From Anaerotignum neopropionicum (GTDB lineage: Bacteria; Bacillota; Clostridia; Lachnospirales; Anaerotignaceae), in contig NZ_LRVM01000015.1 in assembly GCF_001571775.1 (NCBI RefSeq), positions 1 to 46,775 of the forward strand: a stretch of 46,775 bases of DNA. The letters run 5' to 3'. Numbering within the stretch: the stretch's first letter is position 1; the number at the start of each line of letters is the position of its first letter. Below the pieces are notes generated by a model, which saw nothing but the letters and a program-made list of their open reading frames with translations, was not told where the DNA came from and ran no database searches. The position numbers and the translations under genes were made by a program. Below are positions 33,993 through 42,835 of this stretch, one piece after another.

Positions 33993-35096
33993 TTATCTTC
34001 TTTGATATAAAGCGAAGAGGAAGGCGCAGGCAAAAAAGAATATACTGCTTTTTATATAAAAAATTGGGATGGTAAATGCAGTTTCTGCTAGGAAAGCAAT
34101 GGTAGGGACTGTTTTTTGTGCATATTTTTCAACAAATGGAGCCATGGCAAAAAAGATCATGCCGCTACATAAGCTATTACAAATTTTTGCCGCGATGTAG
34201 CGGCTTTTTTTGATAGGCACATTGCGCAAAACGCCTAAGGTTTGGCAGAGAATAGACAATCCGCCAAAAGCAACCAGCATGCAAGCTGCGGTAAGACGAA
34301 AAGAAAGGTTGTCGGGGGCGGTGCTTAGCAAAAAAGTTCCGTTGGTCATTTCCAATATTCCACCGCTCATTGCGCAAAGGAATTCCTCAGAAAAAGGCAA
34401 AAAAGAAAGAATATTGCCTAAGAAGTGAAAAATTCCCGTCTGCTTCATGGCTTCAACAGCGACGCCGAAAAGAATAATATACCCGCCGATTTGGGTAATT
34501 GTATCTATAGAATCGGCAATGGTTTGAGGAAGGCATTCTGTAATGGAGGGAGAAGGGGTTTTTTGATAGGGAATAAAATCATTCACGGATTTTGAAAAAT
34601 AAAATAAACGAAACAACATGCCTGTAGCAATTGCACCTAAAAAGCAGCAAAATAAAAAAATATATCCCCAAAAAGGTGCATGAAAAAACGCCGCACCAAC
34701 GGTACCCACTAAAAACAATGGACCTGGATTGTTGCAAAAGGATAATATATGCTCAGCCTGGGAAAGGGTGATTTTTCTTTCTTCATATAATGATGCTGTA
34801 ATTTTTGCTCCCATGGGGTATCCTGAAAAAATTCCAAGAAAAAAAGGGAATGCGGCGATTCCGGGCAAGCCAAAGATAGGCCTCATCAATGGCTTTAACC
34901 ATTCTCCTACTATTTCGGCAGCACCCATACGCAAAAGCAGCCCACAGGCAACCATGAACGGGAATAGGGAGGGCAAAACCTGTTGAAACCAAAGGGTAAC
35001 GCTTTTTGCACCCGCTTCAAGCATGGCTTGGGGATAACGCAATAAGGCAAAAACTAAGAAACAGGCACAACCAATGGCAAATGAATTTTTTCTCAT
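33993..35096 (-). CDS. ylbJ: Sporulation integral membrane protein YlbJ
   Basis: 367 residues with about eight membrane helices and two nucleoside-recognition (Gate) type regions. Marks: WFQQVLPSLFPFMVACGLLL, GIFSGYPMGAKITASLYEE, SFCNNPGPLFLVGTVGAAFF and GGILEMTNGTF. In Bacillus YlbJ is needed for spore cortex/heat resistance and lies right after coaD, as here, although here it is on the opposite strand. Supports a spore-forming host. Confidence 0.9.
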   Translation of the reverse strand: MRKNSFAIGCACFLVFALLRYPQAMLEAGAKSVTLWFQQVLPSLFPFMVACGLLLRMGAAEIVGEWLKPLMRPIFGLPGIAAFPFFLGIFSGYPMGAKITASLYEERKITLSQAEHILSFCNNPGPLFLVGTVGAAFFHAPFWGYIFLFCCFLGAIATGMLFRLFYFSKSVNDFIPYQKTPSPSITECLPQTIADSIDTITQIGGYIILFGVAVEAMKQTGIFHFLGNILSFLPFSEEFLCAMSGGILEMTNGTFLLSTAPDNLSFRLTAACMLVAFGGLSILCQTLGVLRNVPIKKSRYIAAKICNSLCSGMIFFAMAPFVEKYAQKTVPTIAFLAETAFTIPIFYIKSSIFFFACAFLFALYQRR

Positions 35097-35259
35097 GTCA
35101 AACTGCTTCTTCCGTTATGTATTGTTACAATCTATGCTCTGTTTTGTTGTTCTATGAAAGGGAGTGTTGAGTAGAAATTTTAAATTCACATTGTCTGCCT
35201 TTGCTGTCGTTCTGCCTGCCAATACTGCTCGCCAATAAAAGGCGGAAGTGAGGAATATG

Positions 35260-36486
35260 TCAAATAATTGCCATGGGCATGGTGAAATCTTGATTTGGGC
35301 TGCGATATAGAGTGTTGGGTGCTGCCATTGCGTGTAGATCAGTTGCGGCTTTTTCCAAGGCCAATAGGTGCAGTCCATCCTCGTCTAATATTTCGGGAGC
35401 CTTTTTTAAATTGGTTAAAACAGGACACTTTGTGTTTATCGTAAGGTCTCCCAGAATTTCAGCATTCTCTTTACGAAAGCCCAGTACACGAATATAGGGC
35501 ATTCGTGACTTTTTCATAAAGTAATCCACTTCAGTTTCTTTAATATCCAACAAAATATGAAGGAGAATACGTTGAATTTTGGTTCGGGTATACCGCTTGG
35601 ACTTGATAAATTCTATGATATCTTCAACCTCATAGCAAGTGTCTATGGAACGAAGAATTCGGTTTTCCAAGCCTTCGGTTACCTCGAAAATGTTGCGAAG
35701 CTCCTCGGCGGACATTGCTCTTAATTTGTAGTTTAGGGGCCCGGCATAATTTTTCCAAACGATAGGTGCCATTCCTAAGGAAAGGGCATCGTTGTATAAA
35801 TCAAAACAATTTTCTGGAACCTGCTTTAATGCAGCCCTTGTCTGATCCTCCGAAATTCCTCTTCGGATTGCAGATGCGGAAGCAAATTTGTCCTCCAAAG
35901 ACGTGCCATGGTAGGCGGCCCCCTCTCGTTTGATGGTCATAGGAAGCATTTTGCATTGATAGCGTGCAAGAGCCTTTAAGTATTCCAAGGCCAAAATATG
36001 ATTGGGTTGGCTTAAAATCTCGCTGTTAATACTGGAGATCATCTCTAAAGCCTTGGAACGGGCGGTAGGATAGGACATTCCTTCATCCAAATTTGCTTTC
36101 AAGAGAGAACGAAATTCCTCGGTTTCGTTGCTCATAAGTTTTGCCGCTTCTTGCAGAGTGGCAAGGTCGCCGCTTTCCGAGCCAAAGCAAAGGGTATCTA
36201 CGAGTCCTGTTTCTTCTAAAATTCGAACAGCTGCACACGCAAAGGTTTCGGCATTTGCCGTTGCGAAAAGGACGGGTAGCTCCAAAACCATATCCACACC
36301 GTTCGTTAAGGCCGCTTTTGCCCGTGTCCATTTACTAAAAAAAGCCGGCTCGCCTCTTTGCACAAAGTTGCCGCTCATGACTACAACAACACGGTCGGCA
36401 CCGGTTTTTTTCTTCGCCTCTTCTATCATATATTGATGCCCAAGATGGAAAGGATTATATTCTGTTATAATACCAATTGTTTTCAT
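35260..36486 (-). CDS. tmcAL: tRNA(Met) cytidine acetate ligase TmcAL (YlbM)
   Basis: 408 residues from ATG 36486, which has AAGGAGATG upstream; the open frame continues far upstream but that part looks non-coding. TmcAL makes N4-acetylcytidine at the wobble position of elongator tRNA-Met from acetate and ATP. Nucleotidyltransferase-like start GIITEYNPFHLGHQYMI (HxGH), MSGNFVQRGEPAFFSKW and LPVLFATANAETFA are conserved. Its use of free acetate fits the pta-ackA genes nearby, though that link is only inference. Confidence 0.94.
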   Translation of the reverse strand: MKTIGIITEYNPFHLGHQYMIEEAKKKTGADRVVVVMSGNFVQRGEPAFFSKWTRAKAALTNGVDMVLELPVLFATANAETFACAAVRILEETGLVDTLCFGSESGDLATLQEAAKLMSNETEEFRSLLKANLDEGMSYPTARSKALEMISSINSEILSQPNHILALEYLKALARYQCKMLPMTIKREGAAYHGTSLEDKFASASAIRRGISEDQTRAALKQVPENCFDLYNDALSLGMAPIVWKNYAGPLNYKLRAMSAEELRNIFEVTEGLENRILRSIDTCYEVEDIIEFIKSKRYTRTKIQRILLHILLDIKETEVDYFMKKSRMPYIRVLGFRKENAEILGDLTINTKCPVLTNLKKAPEILDEDGLHLLALEKAATDLHAMAAPNTLYRSPNQDFTMPMAII

Positions 36487-36993
36487 GTTTACATCTCCTT
36501 TTGGCAAATCAAATACTATTGTGTAAAGTAAAGTTGATATAAATAAACTTGCGTAGGTAAGCATCCAGAGGTGCCTCTTAAAGCAAAAAATAACATCCTG
36601 TGGCTGGATAATTTTTTTGCGGAGAATGTTTCGCAAAGGACAGACTGAGTATTCTTCATAGAACGAAAGTTTTAAAATCAAATCACAACATAAAAGATAC
36701 GCATGCTGTGTATACAATTTTTTTTCCAGGATAGTATCATCTATAAAAAATATATTTAATAATTTATTATAACACAAAAGAATGTTTTTGGCCGTTAAGA
36801 AGAAATAAGTTTCCTATAATTCAGGAAGATTGTTGTTTAAAATGCTTTTATTATGCAATGGGAAGGGGGTGTGTGAAGGGATTAACAAAAATAGGTTAAA
36901 GAATGATTATAAAACCGTTAAAAATTCATATGGAAAAATATTGAGAAAAAGGGTATAATCATAAATAATAGCTTATGATTAGAGGATGATAGT
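36487..36993. other. Divergent intergenic region between tmcAL and the CheA-like gene
   Basis: 507 bases with promoters for both sides expected. A minus-strand frame continuous with tmcAL has atypical composition and no start signal, so it is judged non-coding. No RNA structure recognised. Confidence 0.4.
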
Positions 36994-38040
36994 GTGGAGA
37001 AATTTGCGGATAATCCCGATTTCTTGCAGGATATTTTTTTGGAAGAAACCTGGAAAAATATAGATAAAATTGATAGTTTTATAGAAGAAAAGGCAAAAGA
37101 AGAAGAACTCTGCGTTTCAAGGGAAGAAGTGGACAGCTTATTCCGAACGATGCATGGCATTAAAGGTTCTGCATCCATGATGGGTTTCCCATCTATTTCG
37201 GAAACTGCGCATAGTGCGGAGGACTTGTTCTCTTATTTGCGTGAGGAAGAGAATCCGGCGCAAGATGATTTAAAAACAATTATACACTTGCTGCGTATGG
37301 TATCAGGCTTTTTAAAAAGAGAGTTGCGCCGCATGGAAACGGATGATGAGGTTACGGATTTTGGCTGGACAGTGGTGCGAAGAATTAAAAATTTTTTGGC
37401 CCATGTGGACAGTGAAAATGAGCCCGAAGGTCCCAGCTATCAAATTGCTTATACAAGAAAGGGAAAGCAAATTATCCCATATACCAATTTCAGCATGCTG
37501 ATACCCCAAATGGAGCGGCTTGCCAACATTATGGGGAAGGAGCTGTCTAAGGAATTTATGGTTAAAATTTCCGGGGCAGATACGGAGGTTCCAAGAGATA
37601 TTTTTGACAAAATTTCTATGGCTGTGCTGCAAATGATGAAAAATAGTATGGATCATGGTTTGGAAAGCACCGAAATGAGAGAGCGAATGGGAAAAACCCC
37701 TGTGGGTGAAATTTCTGTGGAAATACAAAAGGCTGGTCAAAGGGTATTTGTGGTTTTTCGAGATGATGGCCAAGGTCTGGATAAACACAGCATACTGCAA
37801 ATGGCACGAGATAAAGGGCTTTTGAAAAAGCCGGAAGAAGAATATGAAGACAATGAGATATTTGCATTTTTGCTACGTCCCGGGTTTACAACCAAAAGCA
37901 GGGCTAACATGTTTTCGGGCAGAGGGGTAGGGCTAGATGTTGTATTTGCCGCTGTTTCTTCTCTGGGGGGAACAATCCGCATTGAGAGCAGAGAGTATAT
38001 GGGAACCACGTTTTTTATGGAATTTCCAGTGTTTGTATAA
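36994..38040 (+). CDS. Minimal CheA-like histidine kinase (HPt plus HATPase, no CheW domain)
   Basis: 348 residues. HPt domain 8-110 with FRTMHGIKGSASMMG (His 54), then a CheA P4-type HATPase with QMMKNSMDHGLES (N box), FRDDGQGLD (G1) and FSGRGVGLDVV (G2). The P3 dimerisation helices are short or absent and the P5/CheW-like coupling domain is absent, unlike true CheA (about 650 residues). No chemotaxis genes are nearby. GTG 36994 follows AGAGGATG. Possibly a stand-alone phosphotransfer or signalling kinase; partner regulator not seen. Confidence 0.82.
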   Translation: MEKFADNPDFLQDIFLEETWKNIDKIDSFIEEKAKEEELCVSREEVDSLFRTMHGIKGSASMMGFPSISETAHSAEDLFSYLREEENPAQDDLKTIIHLLRMVSGFLKRELRRMETDDEVTDFGWTVVRRIKNFLAHVDSENEPEGPSYQIAYTRKGKQIIPYTNFSMLIPQMERLANIMGKELSKEFMVKISGADTEVPRDIFDKISMAVLQMMKNSMDHGLESTEMRERMGKTPVGEISVEIQKAGQRVFVVFRDDGQGLDKHSILQMARDKGLLKKPEEEYEDNEIFAFLLRPGFTTKSRANMFSGRGVGLDVVFAAVSSLGGTIRIESREYMGTTFFMEFPVFV

Positions 38041-38098
38041 GGAATTTGTATTTCCTGCGAAGGGAGATGCGGTTGTTTTTTTGGCAAAAAGTTGTGAG

Positions 38099-38135
38099 AT
38101 GGCTGAAAAAAAGAGTAAAATTCAGCCATTTTTTT
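38099..38135 (+). terminator. Terminator of the CheA-like gene
   Basis: 9-bp stem ATGGCTGAA/TTCAGCCAT (38099-38107 with 38121-38129) followed by seven T. Confidence 0.85.
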
Positions 38136-38147
38136 ATCTCTTTTCCC

Positions 38148-38176
38148 TTGTACCTGTGGGACAATTTGTTTATAAT
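38148..38176 (+). promoter_or_regulatory. pta promoter
   Basis: TTGTAC (38148-38153), 17 bases, TATAAT (38171-38176), directly after the terminator of the CheA-like gene and 54 bases before the pta start codon. Confidence 0.7.
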
Positions 38177-38230
38177 AATATAGATGTGGGTAACAAAAGA
38201 AAATTCTACAATCAACTAGGAGGTTTTACT

Positions 38231-39232
38231 GTGGATTTTTTAGCATTAATGAAGGAAAAGGCGAAAGCCAATAAAAAGGTAATTGTTTTGCCTGAGTCCT
38301 TTGAAAAAAGAAACTTAGAAGCAGCAGCTGAATGCATAAAAGATGGATTGGCTGAAATCGTATTAATCGGCAACAAAGAAAAAATCATGGAAGCAGCCGG
38401 CAGTTTTGATGTTTCCGACGCAATTTTTGTTGATCCTGAAAACTACGAGAGAATGGATGAAATGGTTGCGGGCCTTGCCGAAGCAAGAAAAAGCAAAGGC
38501 ATGACATTGGAAGAAGCAAGAAAGCTTCTTTTGGATGATTCCATGTTTGTTGGGGTAATGCTGGTTAAAATGGGTGTTGCAGACGGTATGGTTTCCGGTG
38601 CAATTCACTCTACAGCAGATACGCTGCGCCCGGCGTTGCAGATTTTGAAAACTGCACCCGGTACAGAATTGGTATCTTCCTTTTTTATCATGGTAACAAA
38701 GACACCCGAATATGGCGATGACGGTATCTTGTTATTTGCTGACTGTGCTTTGAATCAGAATCCAACACCGGCTGAATTGGCTTGTATTGCAGGGGATTCT
38801 GCAAAGTCTTACGCTGCTTTTGTTGGCAAGGAAGCAAGAGTTGCAATGCTGAGCCATTCCACAATGGGTTCTGCAAAGCATGCTGATGTTACAAAGGTTG
38901 TGGAGGCTGTAAAGATTGCAAAGGAAAAATATCCTGAAATCAAATTGGATGGCGAAATCCAGCTAGATGCTGCAATCGTAAAAGAAGTTGGCGAATTAAA
39001 AGCCCCCACAAGCCCTGTTGCAGGCAAAGCAAACTGCTTGGTTTTCCCTGATATTGATGCCGGAAATATCGGCTATAAATTAGTACAGAGATTTGGTAAT
39101 GCAGAAGCCTTCGGCCCCGTTTTGCAGGGAATTGCAAAACCTGTGAACGATTTGTCCAGAGGCTGCTCTGCAAACGATATTGTTGCAGTTGTAACAATGA
39201 CAGCTGTTCAGGCTGATGTAATGGGCAAGTAA
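38231..39232 (+). CDS. pta: Phosphate acetyltransferase
   Basis: 333 residues, the short clostridial form without the N-terminal regulatory part of enteric Pta. Converts acetyl-CoA and phosphate to acetyl-phosphate. Marks: IVLPESFEKRNLEAAAECI, GMVSGAIHSTADTLRPALQI, LFADCALNQNPTPAELA, MLSHSTMGSAKH and LVFPDIDAGNIGYKL. GTG 38231 has TAGGAGGT upstream; the longer open frame upstream runs through the terminator and promoter and is not used. Next gene is ackA. Confidence 0.96.
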   Translation: MDFLALMKEKAKANKKVIVLPESFEKRNLEAAAECIKDGLAEIVLIGNKEKIMEAAGSFDVSDAIFVDPENYERMDEMVAGLAEARKSKGMTLEEARKLLLDDSMFVGVMLVKMGVADGMVSGAIHSTADTLRPALQILKTAPGTELVSSFFIMVTKTPEYGDDGILLFADCALNQNPTPAELACIAGDSAKSYAAFVGKEARVAMLSHSTMGSAKHADVTKVVEAVKIAKEKYPEIKLDGEIQLDAAIVKEVGELKAPTSPVAGKANCLVFPDIDAGNIGYKLVQRFGNAEAFGPVLQGIAKPVNDLSRGCSANDIVAVVTMTAVQADVMGK

Positions 39233-39328
39233 TTTACCCGTTTATTTCTTGACCGCATTTAAATTGGCGGTAAATACAGTTAAGTATAAAAAGCTCAGAA
39301 AAAGGTACATTACGAAGGAGAGAAAACA

Positions 39329-40525
39329 ATGAAAATTCTTGTATTGAACTGCGGCAGTTCTTCTTTGAAATATCAGCTTTTCGACATGGAAGAGGAAACC
39401 GTTTTAGCAAAGGGCCTTTGCGAAAGAATTGGTATCGAGGGTTCCAGATTGAAACATCAGCCTACTGGCAAGGAGGATGTGATTTTTGACGATTATTTGG
39501 AAGATCATGATGTTGCTGTCAAAAAAGTTTTGGAAGCTTTGACAAACGCTGAACATGGCGTGGTTAAGAGCATGAAGGAAATCAACGCAGTTGGTCATCG
39601 TGTAGTGCATGGCGGCGAATATTTCTCCAGCTCTGTCATTATTGATGACGCAGTGAAAGAAGCTTTGGAAAAATGCAGCGAGCTGGCACCTTTGCATAAC
39701 CCTGCAAACTTAATCGGCATTGAAGCTTGCGAAAAAATTATGCCCGGTGTTTCTCAGGTTGGCGTATTTGATACAGCTTTCCACCAGACAATGCCTGAAA
39801 GAGCATATTTGTATGCAATTCCTTATGAATACTATGACAAATACAAAATCAGAAGATACGGCTTCCACGGAACAAGCCACAGATTTGTTTCCGAAGAGGC
39901 AGCAAAAATGTTGGACAGACCTTATGAGCAGACAAAAATAATTACTTGTCACTTGGGCAACGGCGGTTCCATCTGTGCAGTTAGAAATGGAAAATCCATC
40001 GATACAACAATGGGCTTCACACCGCTGGAAGGCCTTGTAATGGGTACGAGAGCCGGTGATATTGATGCTGCAGTTATCACATTCTTGATGCAAAAAGAAA
40101 ATTTGACACCTCAGGAAATGGATAATATTTTGAACAAGAAATCCGGTGTTTTGGGTATTTCTGGTGTATCCAGCGATTTCCGCGATATTGAAGATGCAAG
40201 TGAGCACGGCAATTTAAGAGCAGAGGCAGCGTTGGATGTATTTGCATATAAAGTAGCAAAGAATATCGGCGCGTATGCAGCAGCGATGAACGGTGTTGAC
40301 TGTATCGTATTTACAGCTGGTTTGGGCGAAAATTCCGGCTCAACAAGAAGATTGATTTGTGATTACTTGGGTTACTTGGGTGTTCATATTGATTCCTACA
40401 GCAATTCTTTAAGAGGGAAAGCAATGGAAATTTCTGCTCCTGATTCCAGAGTAAGAGTATTGGTTATTCCTACAAATGAAGAATTGGTAATTGCAAGAGA
40501 TACGAAGGAACTTCTTGACAAATAA
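39329..40525 (+). CDS. ackA: Acetate kinase
   Basis: 398 residues. Acetyl-phosphate plus ADP to acetate plus ATP, the energy-yielding last step of acetate fermentation. Marks: [85 protein letters not shown] and [18 protein letters not shown] precedes the ATG. 96 bases after pta, so probably one operon. The end of the gene carries the promoter of the next operon. Confidence 0.97.
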   Translation: MKILVLNCGSSSLKYQLFDMEEETVLAKGLCERIGIEGSRLKHQPTGKEDVIFDDYLEDHDVAVKKVLEALTNAEHGVVKSMKEINAVGHRVVHGGEYFSSSVIIDDAVKEALEKCSELAPLHNPANLIGIEACEKIMPGVSQVGVFDTAFHQTMPERAYLYAIPYEYYDKYKIRRYGFHGTSHRFVSEEAAKMLDRPYEQTKIITCHLGNGGSICAVRNGKSIDTTMGFTPLEGLVMGTRAGDIDAAVITFLMQKENLTPQEMDNILNKKSGVLGISGVSSDFRDIEDASEHGNLRAEAALDVFAYKVAKNIGAYAAAMNGVDCIVFTAGLGENSGSTRRLICDYLGYLGVHIDSYSNSLRGKAMEISAPDSRVRVLVIPTNEELVIARDTKELLDK

Positions 40526-40543
40526 GAGCGCTTTCAGTATAAT
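40515..40543 (+). promoter_or_regulatory. Consensus promoter of the DUF177-rpmF operon
   Basis: TTGACA (40515-40520), 17 bases, TATAAT (40538-40543), perfect sigma-A boxes. The -35 box is inside the last codons of ackA (Leu-Asp-Lys). Confidence 0.8.
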
Positions 40544-40572
40544 ATTTTAGGTACGACTATGGGGTGATTTGT

Positions 40573-41079
40573 ATGTTACTTGGAATGGCTCAATTGTTCG
40601 GCAAAAACGGGGTTACTACGCCTGTTATGCTGGAGGAGCAAATCAATGATACATCGGATTATCCCGATGTTGTGGAATTTTTGCAGCCTGTAAAGTTAGA
40701 GGGAACTCTTAAAAACGAAAAGGAAATTTTCGTTTTTGAAGCAAAGGGCAAAACAGAGGTCAATCTTAGGTGTGACCGTTGTCTTGCACCTGTCAGAAAA
40801 GAGCTTTGCTTCGAGATCAAGGAACGTTTTGCTCATACAGGCAGAGGAAACGAAGAGACAGAAACTTTTTCGGGGGATCAAATAGATCTTACGGACTTTG
40901 TCAAAAGGAGTATCATAAGTTCACTACCTATGAAAATTCTTTGCAGCGAAGATTGTAAGGGCCTTTGCCCAGTTTGTGGAAAGAATTTGAATGAGGGTGA
41001 GTGTGGTTGTGATACAACCTATATCGATCCGAGGTTTGAAAGTTTAAGAGCTCTTTTCAATGTTGACGAGGAGGTGTAG
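40573..41079 (+). CDS. DUF177 (YceD/YlbN) protein
   Basis: 168 residues. Member of the YceD/DUF177 family, which is paired with rpmF across bacteria and implicated in rRNA and ribosome homeostasis. The Cys motifs CDRCL and CSEDCKGLCPVCGKNLN, then CGCD, fit a zinc site, and the segment DPRFESLRALF is the usual C-terminal mark. ATG 40573 follows GGGGTG with 6-base spacing; the GTG at 40564 lies within that site. rpmF starts 2 bases after the stop. Confidence 0.9.
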   Translation: MLLGMAQLFGKNGVTTPVMLEEQINDTSDYPDVVEFLQPVKLEGTLKNEKEIFVFEAKGKTEVNLRCDRCLAPVRKELCFEIKERFAHTGRGNEETETFSGDQIDLTDFVKRSIISSLPMKILCSEDCKGLCPVCGKNLNEGECGCDTTYIDPRFESLRALFNVDEEV

Positions 41080-41081
41080 AA

Positions 41082-41261
41082 ATGGCTGTACCCAAGGGAC
41101 GAGTGTCGAAATCTAAAAGAGATAAGAGAAAAGCACAGAGTTGGAAAATTGCAACTCCTAGCTTGGTAAAATGCAGCAAGTGCGGTGAACTGATGGTACC
41201 TCATCAGGTTTGTAAGGCTTGTGGCGCATACAATAAGAAAACGATTATCAAAGTTGACTAA
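41082..41261 (+). CDS. rpmF: 50S ribosomal protein L32
   Basis: 59 residues: MAVPKGRVSKSKRDKRKAQS at the start, then CSKCGELMVPHQVCKACG, the zinc-binding C+ form with two CxxC pairs, and a short basic tail. GAGGAGGTGTAG directly upstream. Structural protein of the large ribosomal subunit. Too short for the length cut-off of many gene callers, but certain. Confidence 0.97.
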   Translation: MAVPKGRVSKSKRDKRKAQSWKIATPSLVKCSKCGELMVPHQVCKACGAYNKKTIIKVD

Positions 41262-41270
41262 GTCAAATTC

Positions 41271-41298
41271 GAAAAGACAGCATATACGCTGTCTTTTC
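41271..41298 (+). terminator. Terminator or attenuator after rpmF
   Basis: 11-bp perfect stem GAAAAGACAGC/GCTGTCTTTTC around ATATAC, then TTCTT. Lies between rpmF and plsX, so it may reduce read-through into the lipid genes. Confidence 0.7.
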
Positions 41299-41383
41299 TT
41301 CTTATGTATTGCTTTTTTCATTGTTTTTTGCATTCTTTTTGATTATACTGAATACAGGAACAAGAAAGGACTTAGGTGATTTC

Positions 41384-42376
41384 ATGGATAAAAAAGTAAT
41401 CGTAGCCCTAGATGCTATGGGCGGTGATTTGGCGCCTGTTGAAGTTGTGAAGGGTGCTGTGGATGCCATAAAGGAATTGAAGGTGGTAATTAAGCTTGTG
41501 GGTCGTCAGGAGTCGGTGAATGCCGAGCTTGCGAAATATGAATATCCAAAAGAGTGTATTCAGGTGATTCATGCGGAGGAAGTAATTGGCACAGATGAGG
41601 TTCCTACGTCGGCAATCCGTAGAAAAAAGAATTCCTCCTTGGTTGTTGGGCTTAATTTAGTAAAAAATGGTGAAGCGGATGCCTTTGTTTCTGCCGGAAG
41701 TACTGGGGCTTTGCTCACGGGTGCGTTGCTAATTGTTGGTCGGCTTGAAGGAGTGGAACGTCCTGCGCTTGGAACCTGCCTGCCAACGAAAACAGGCGTT
41801 ACCTTTCTTTTGGATAGTGGGGCAAATGTAGATTGCAAGGCAAAATACTTAGAGCAGTTTGCAAAAATGGGCTCTGTTTATGTTGAAAATATTTTCGGCA
41901 AAAAACAACCTAAGGTTGCCTTGGTTAACATCGGTGCGGAAAAAGAAAAAGGCAACGCGTTGACCAAAGAGGCCTACGAATTGCTGGAAGTAAGCGAGGA
42001 TATCAATTTTGCAGGCAATATTGAACCAAGAAGTATCCCTTTTGGAGATGCGGACGTTATTGTTTGCGATGGTTTTGTAGGAAACACCATTTTGAAGTTT
42101 GCCGAAGGCTTAAGTAAAACCTTGATTGATATTATTAAAGAAGAAATTACTGCGGGGGCATATAAGTTTGCCGCTGCAATGTTGAAAACTCCATTTAAGA
42201 ATGTGAAAAAACGTTTTGATTCTGATGAGGTTGGGGGTGCACCCTTTATTGGTCTGAAAGCGCTGGTGGTAAAGGCCCATGGCAACTCCAACGCAAGAGC
42301 GATTAAGAATGCTGTGCGCCAATGCGTTTTGTTTACAGAGGCGGATATTGTGGAGAAAATTAAGGATAAGCTGTAA
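41384..42376 (+). CDS. plsX: Phosphate acyltransferase PlsX
   Basis: 330 residues. Makes acyl-phosphate from acyl-ACP for phospholipid synthesis at the membrane surface. Marks: VALDAMGGDLAPVEVVKGA, VSAGSTGALLTGALLIVGRL, ALGTCLPTK, LLDSGANVDCKA and VCDGFVGNTILKFAEG. ATG 41384 follows AGGTGATTTC; an earlier frame start at 41309 adds a non-conserved stretch. It follows rpmF as in many Firmicutes; fabH, fabD and fabG are not in the window. Confidence 0.96.
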   Translation: MDKKVIVALDAMGGDLAPVEVVKGAVDAIKELKVVIKLVGRQESVNAELAKYEYPKECIQVIHAEEVIGTDEVPTSAIRRKKNSSLVVGLNLVKNGEADAFVSAGSTGALLTGALLIVGRLEGVERPALGTCLPTKTGVTFLLDSGANVDCKAKYLEQFAKMGSVYVENIFGKKQPKVALVNIGAEKEKGNALTKEAYELLEVSEDINFAGNIEPRSIPFGDADVIVCDGFVGNTILKFAEGLSKTLIDIIKEEITAGAYKFAAAMLKTPFKNVKKRFDSDEVGGAPFIGLKALVVKAHGNSNARAIKNAVRQCVLFTEADIVEKIKDKL

Positions 42377-42411
42377 ATAGCAAAGCTATTTTCAAGATGT
42401 AATGATAGATT

Positions 42412-42441
42412 TTTTGCCTACCTTTTTTGGTAGGCAATTTT
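42412..42441 (+). terminator. Terminator of plsX
   Basis: 9-bp stem TTGCCTACC/GGTAGGCAA (42414-42422 with 42429-42437) around six T, with T-rich flanks on both sides. Confidence 0.8.
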
Positions 42442-42542
42442 ATCGTAGTAAAAATGAATACTAGGAAAAAAAGAAAAGTTAATTTGGCAGATTTTTTTGC
42501 AGAAAAATCACTTAAAAAGTTTATTAATTTTTACTATTTCTA

Positions 42543-42571
42543 CTGACAAATGGCAGCAAATGGGTTATAGT
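42543..42571 (+). promoter_or_regulatory. acpP-rnc promoter
   Basis: CTGACA (42543-42548), 17 bases, TATAGT (42566-42571), 33 bases before the acpP start. Confidence 0.65.
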
Positions 42572-42604
42572 ATTGAAAGAAAAATGATTGAGGAGGTTAT
42601 CAAT

Positions 42605-42835
42605 ATGGATGAAGCAGCAGTAATGAATGTAATTGCAGAGCAGTTAAATGTATCGGCGGACACTTTAACCCATGACACGGTTTTTGCAGATTTGGGTGCC
42701 GACTCCTTGGATTTGTTTCAGATTATTTCTGCGTTGGAAGAAACCTTTGATATGGAATTTGATAATGACGAAGCAGAAAAAATCAAAACCATTGGGGATG
42801 CCATTGACTATATTAAAAATGTATTGGAGAATTAA
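42605..42835 (+). CDS. acpP: Acyl carrier protein
   Basis: 76 residues, acidic. Carries fatty-acyl chains on phosphopantetheine attached to the Ser of FADLGADSLDLFQI. Typical start region VIAEQLNVSADTLT and end AIDYIKNVLEN. GAGGAGGT precedes ATG 42605; an upstream in-frame start at 42497 would cross the promoter. Its stop overlaps the start codon of rnc (TAATG). Confidence 0.96.
   Translation: MDEAAVMNVIAEQLNVSADTLTHDTVFADLGADSLDLFQIISALEETFDMEFDNDEAEKIKTIGDAIDYIKNVLEN

Noticed and set aside
36487-36777. N-terminal extension of TmcAL
   Set aside because: The frame stays open but the family starts at the conserved MKTIGIITEYNPFH with a strong ribosome site; the extension has unrelated composition.
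39710-40207. 165-residue minus-strand frame
   Set aside because: Antisense shadow of ackA, Cys/Asn-rich and without homology.
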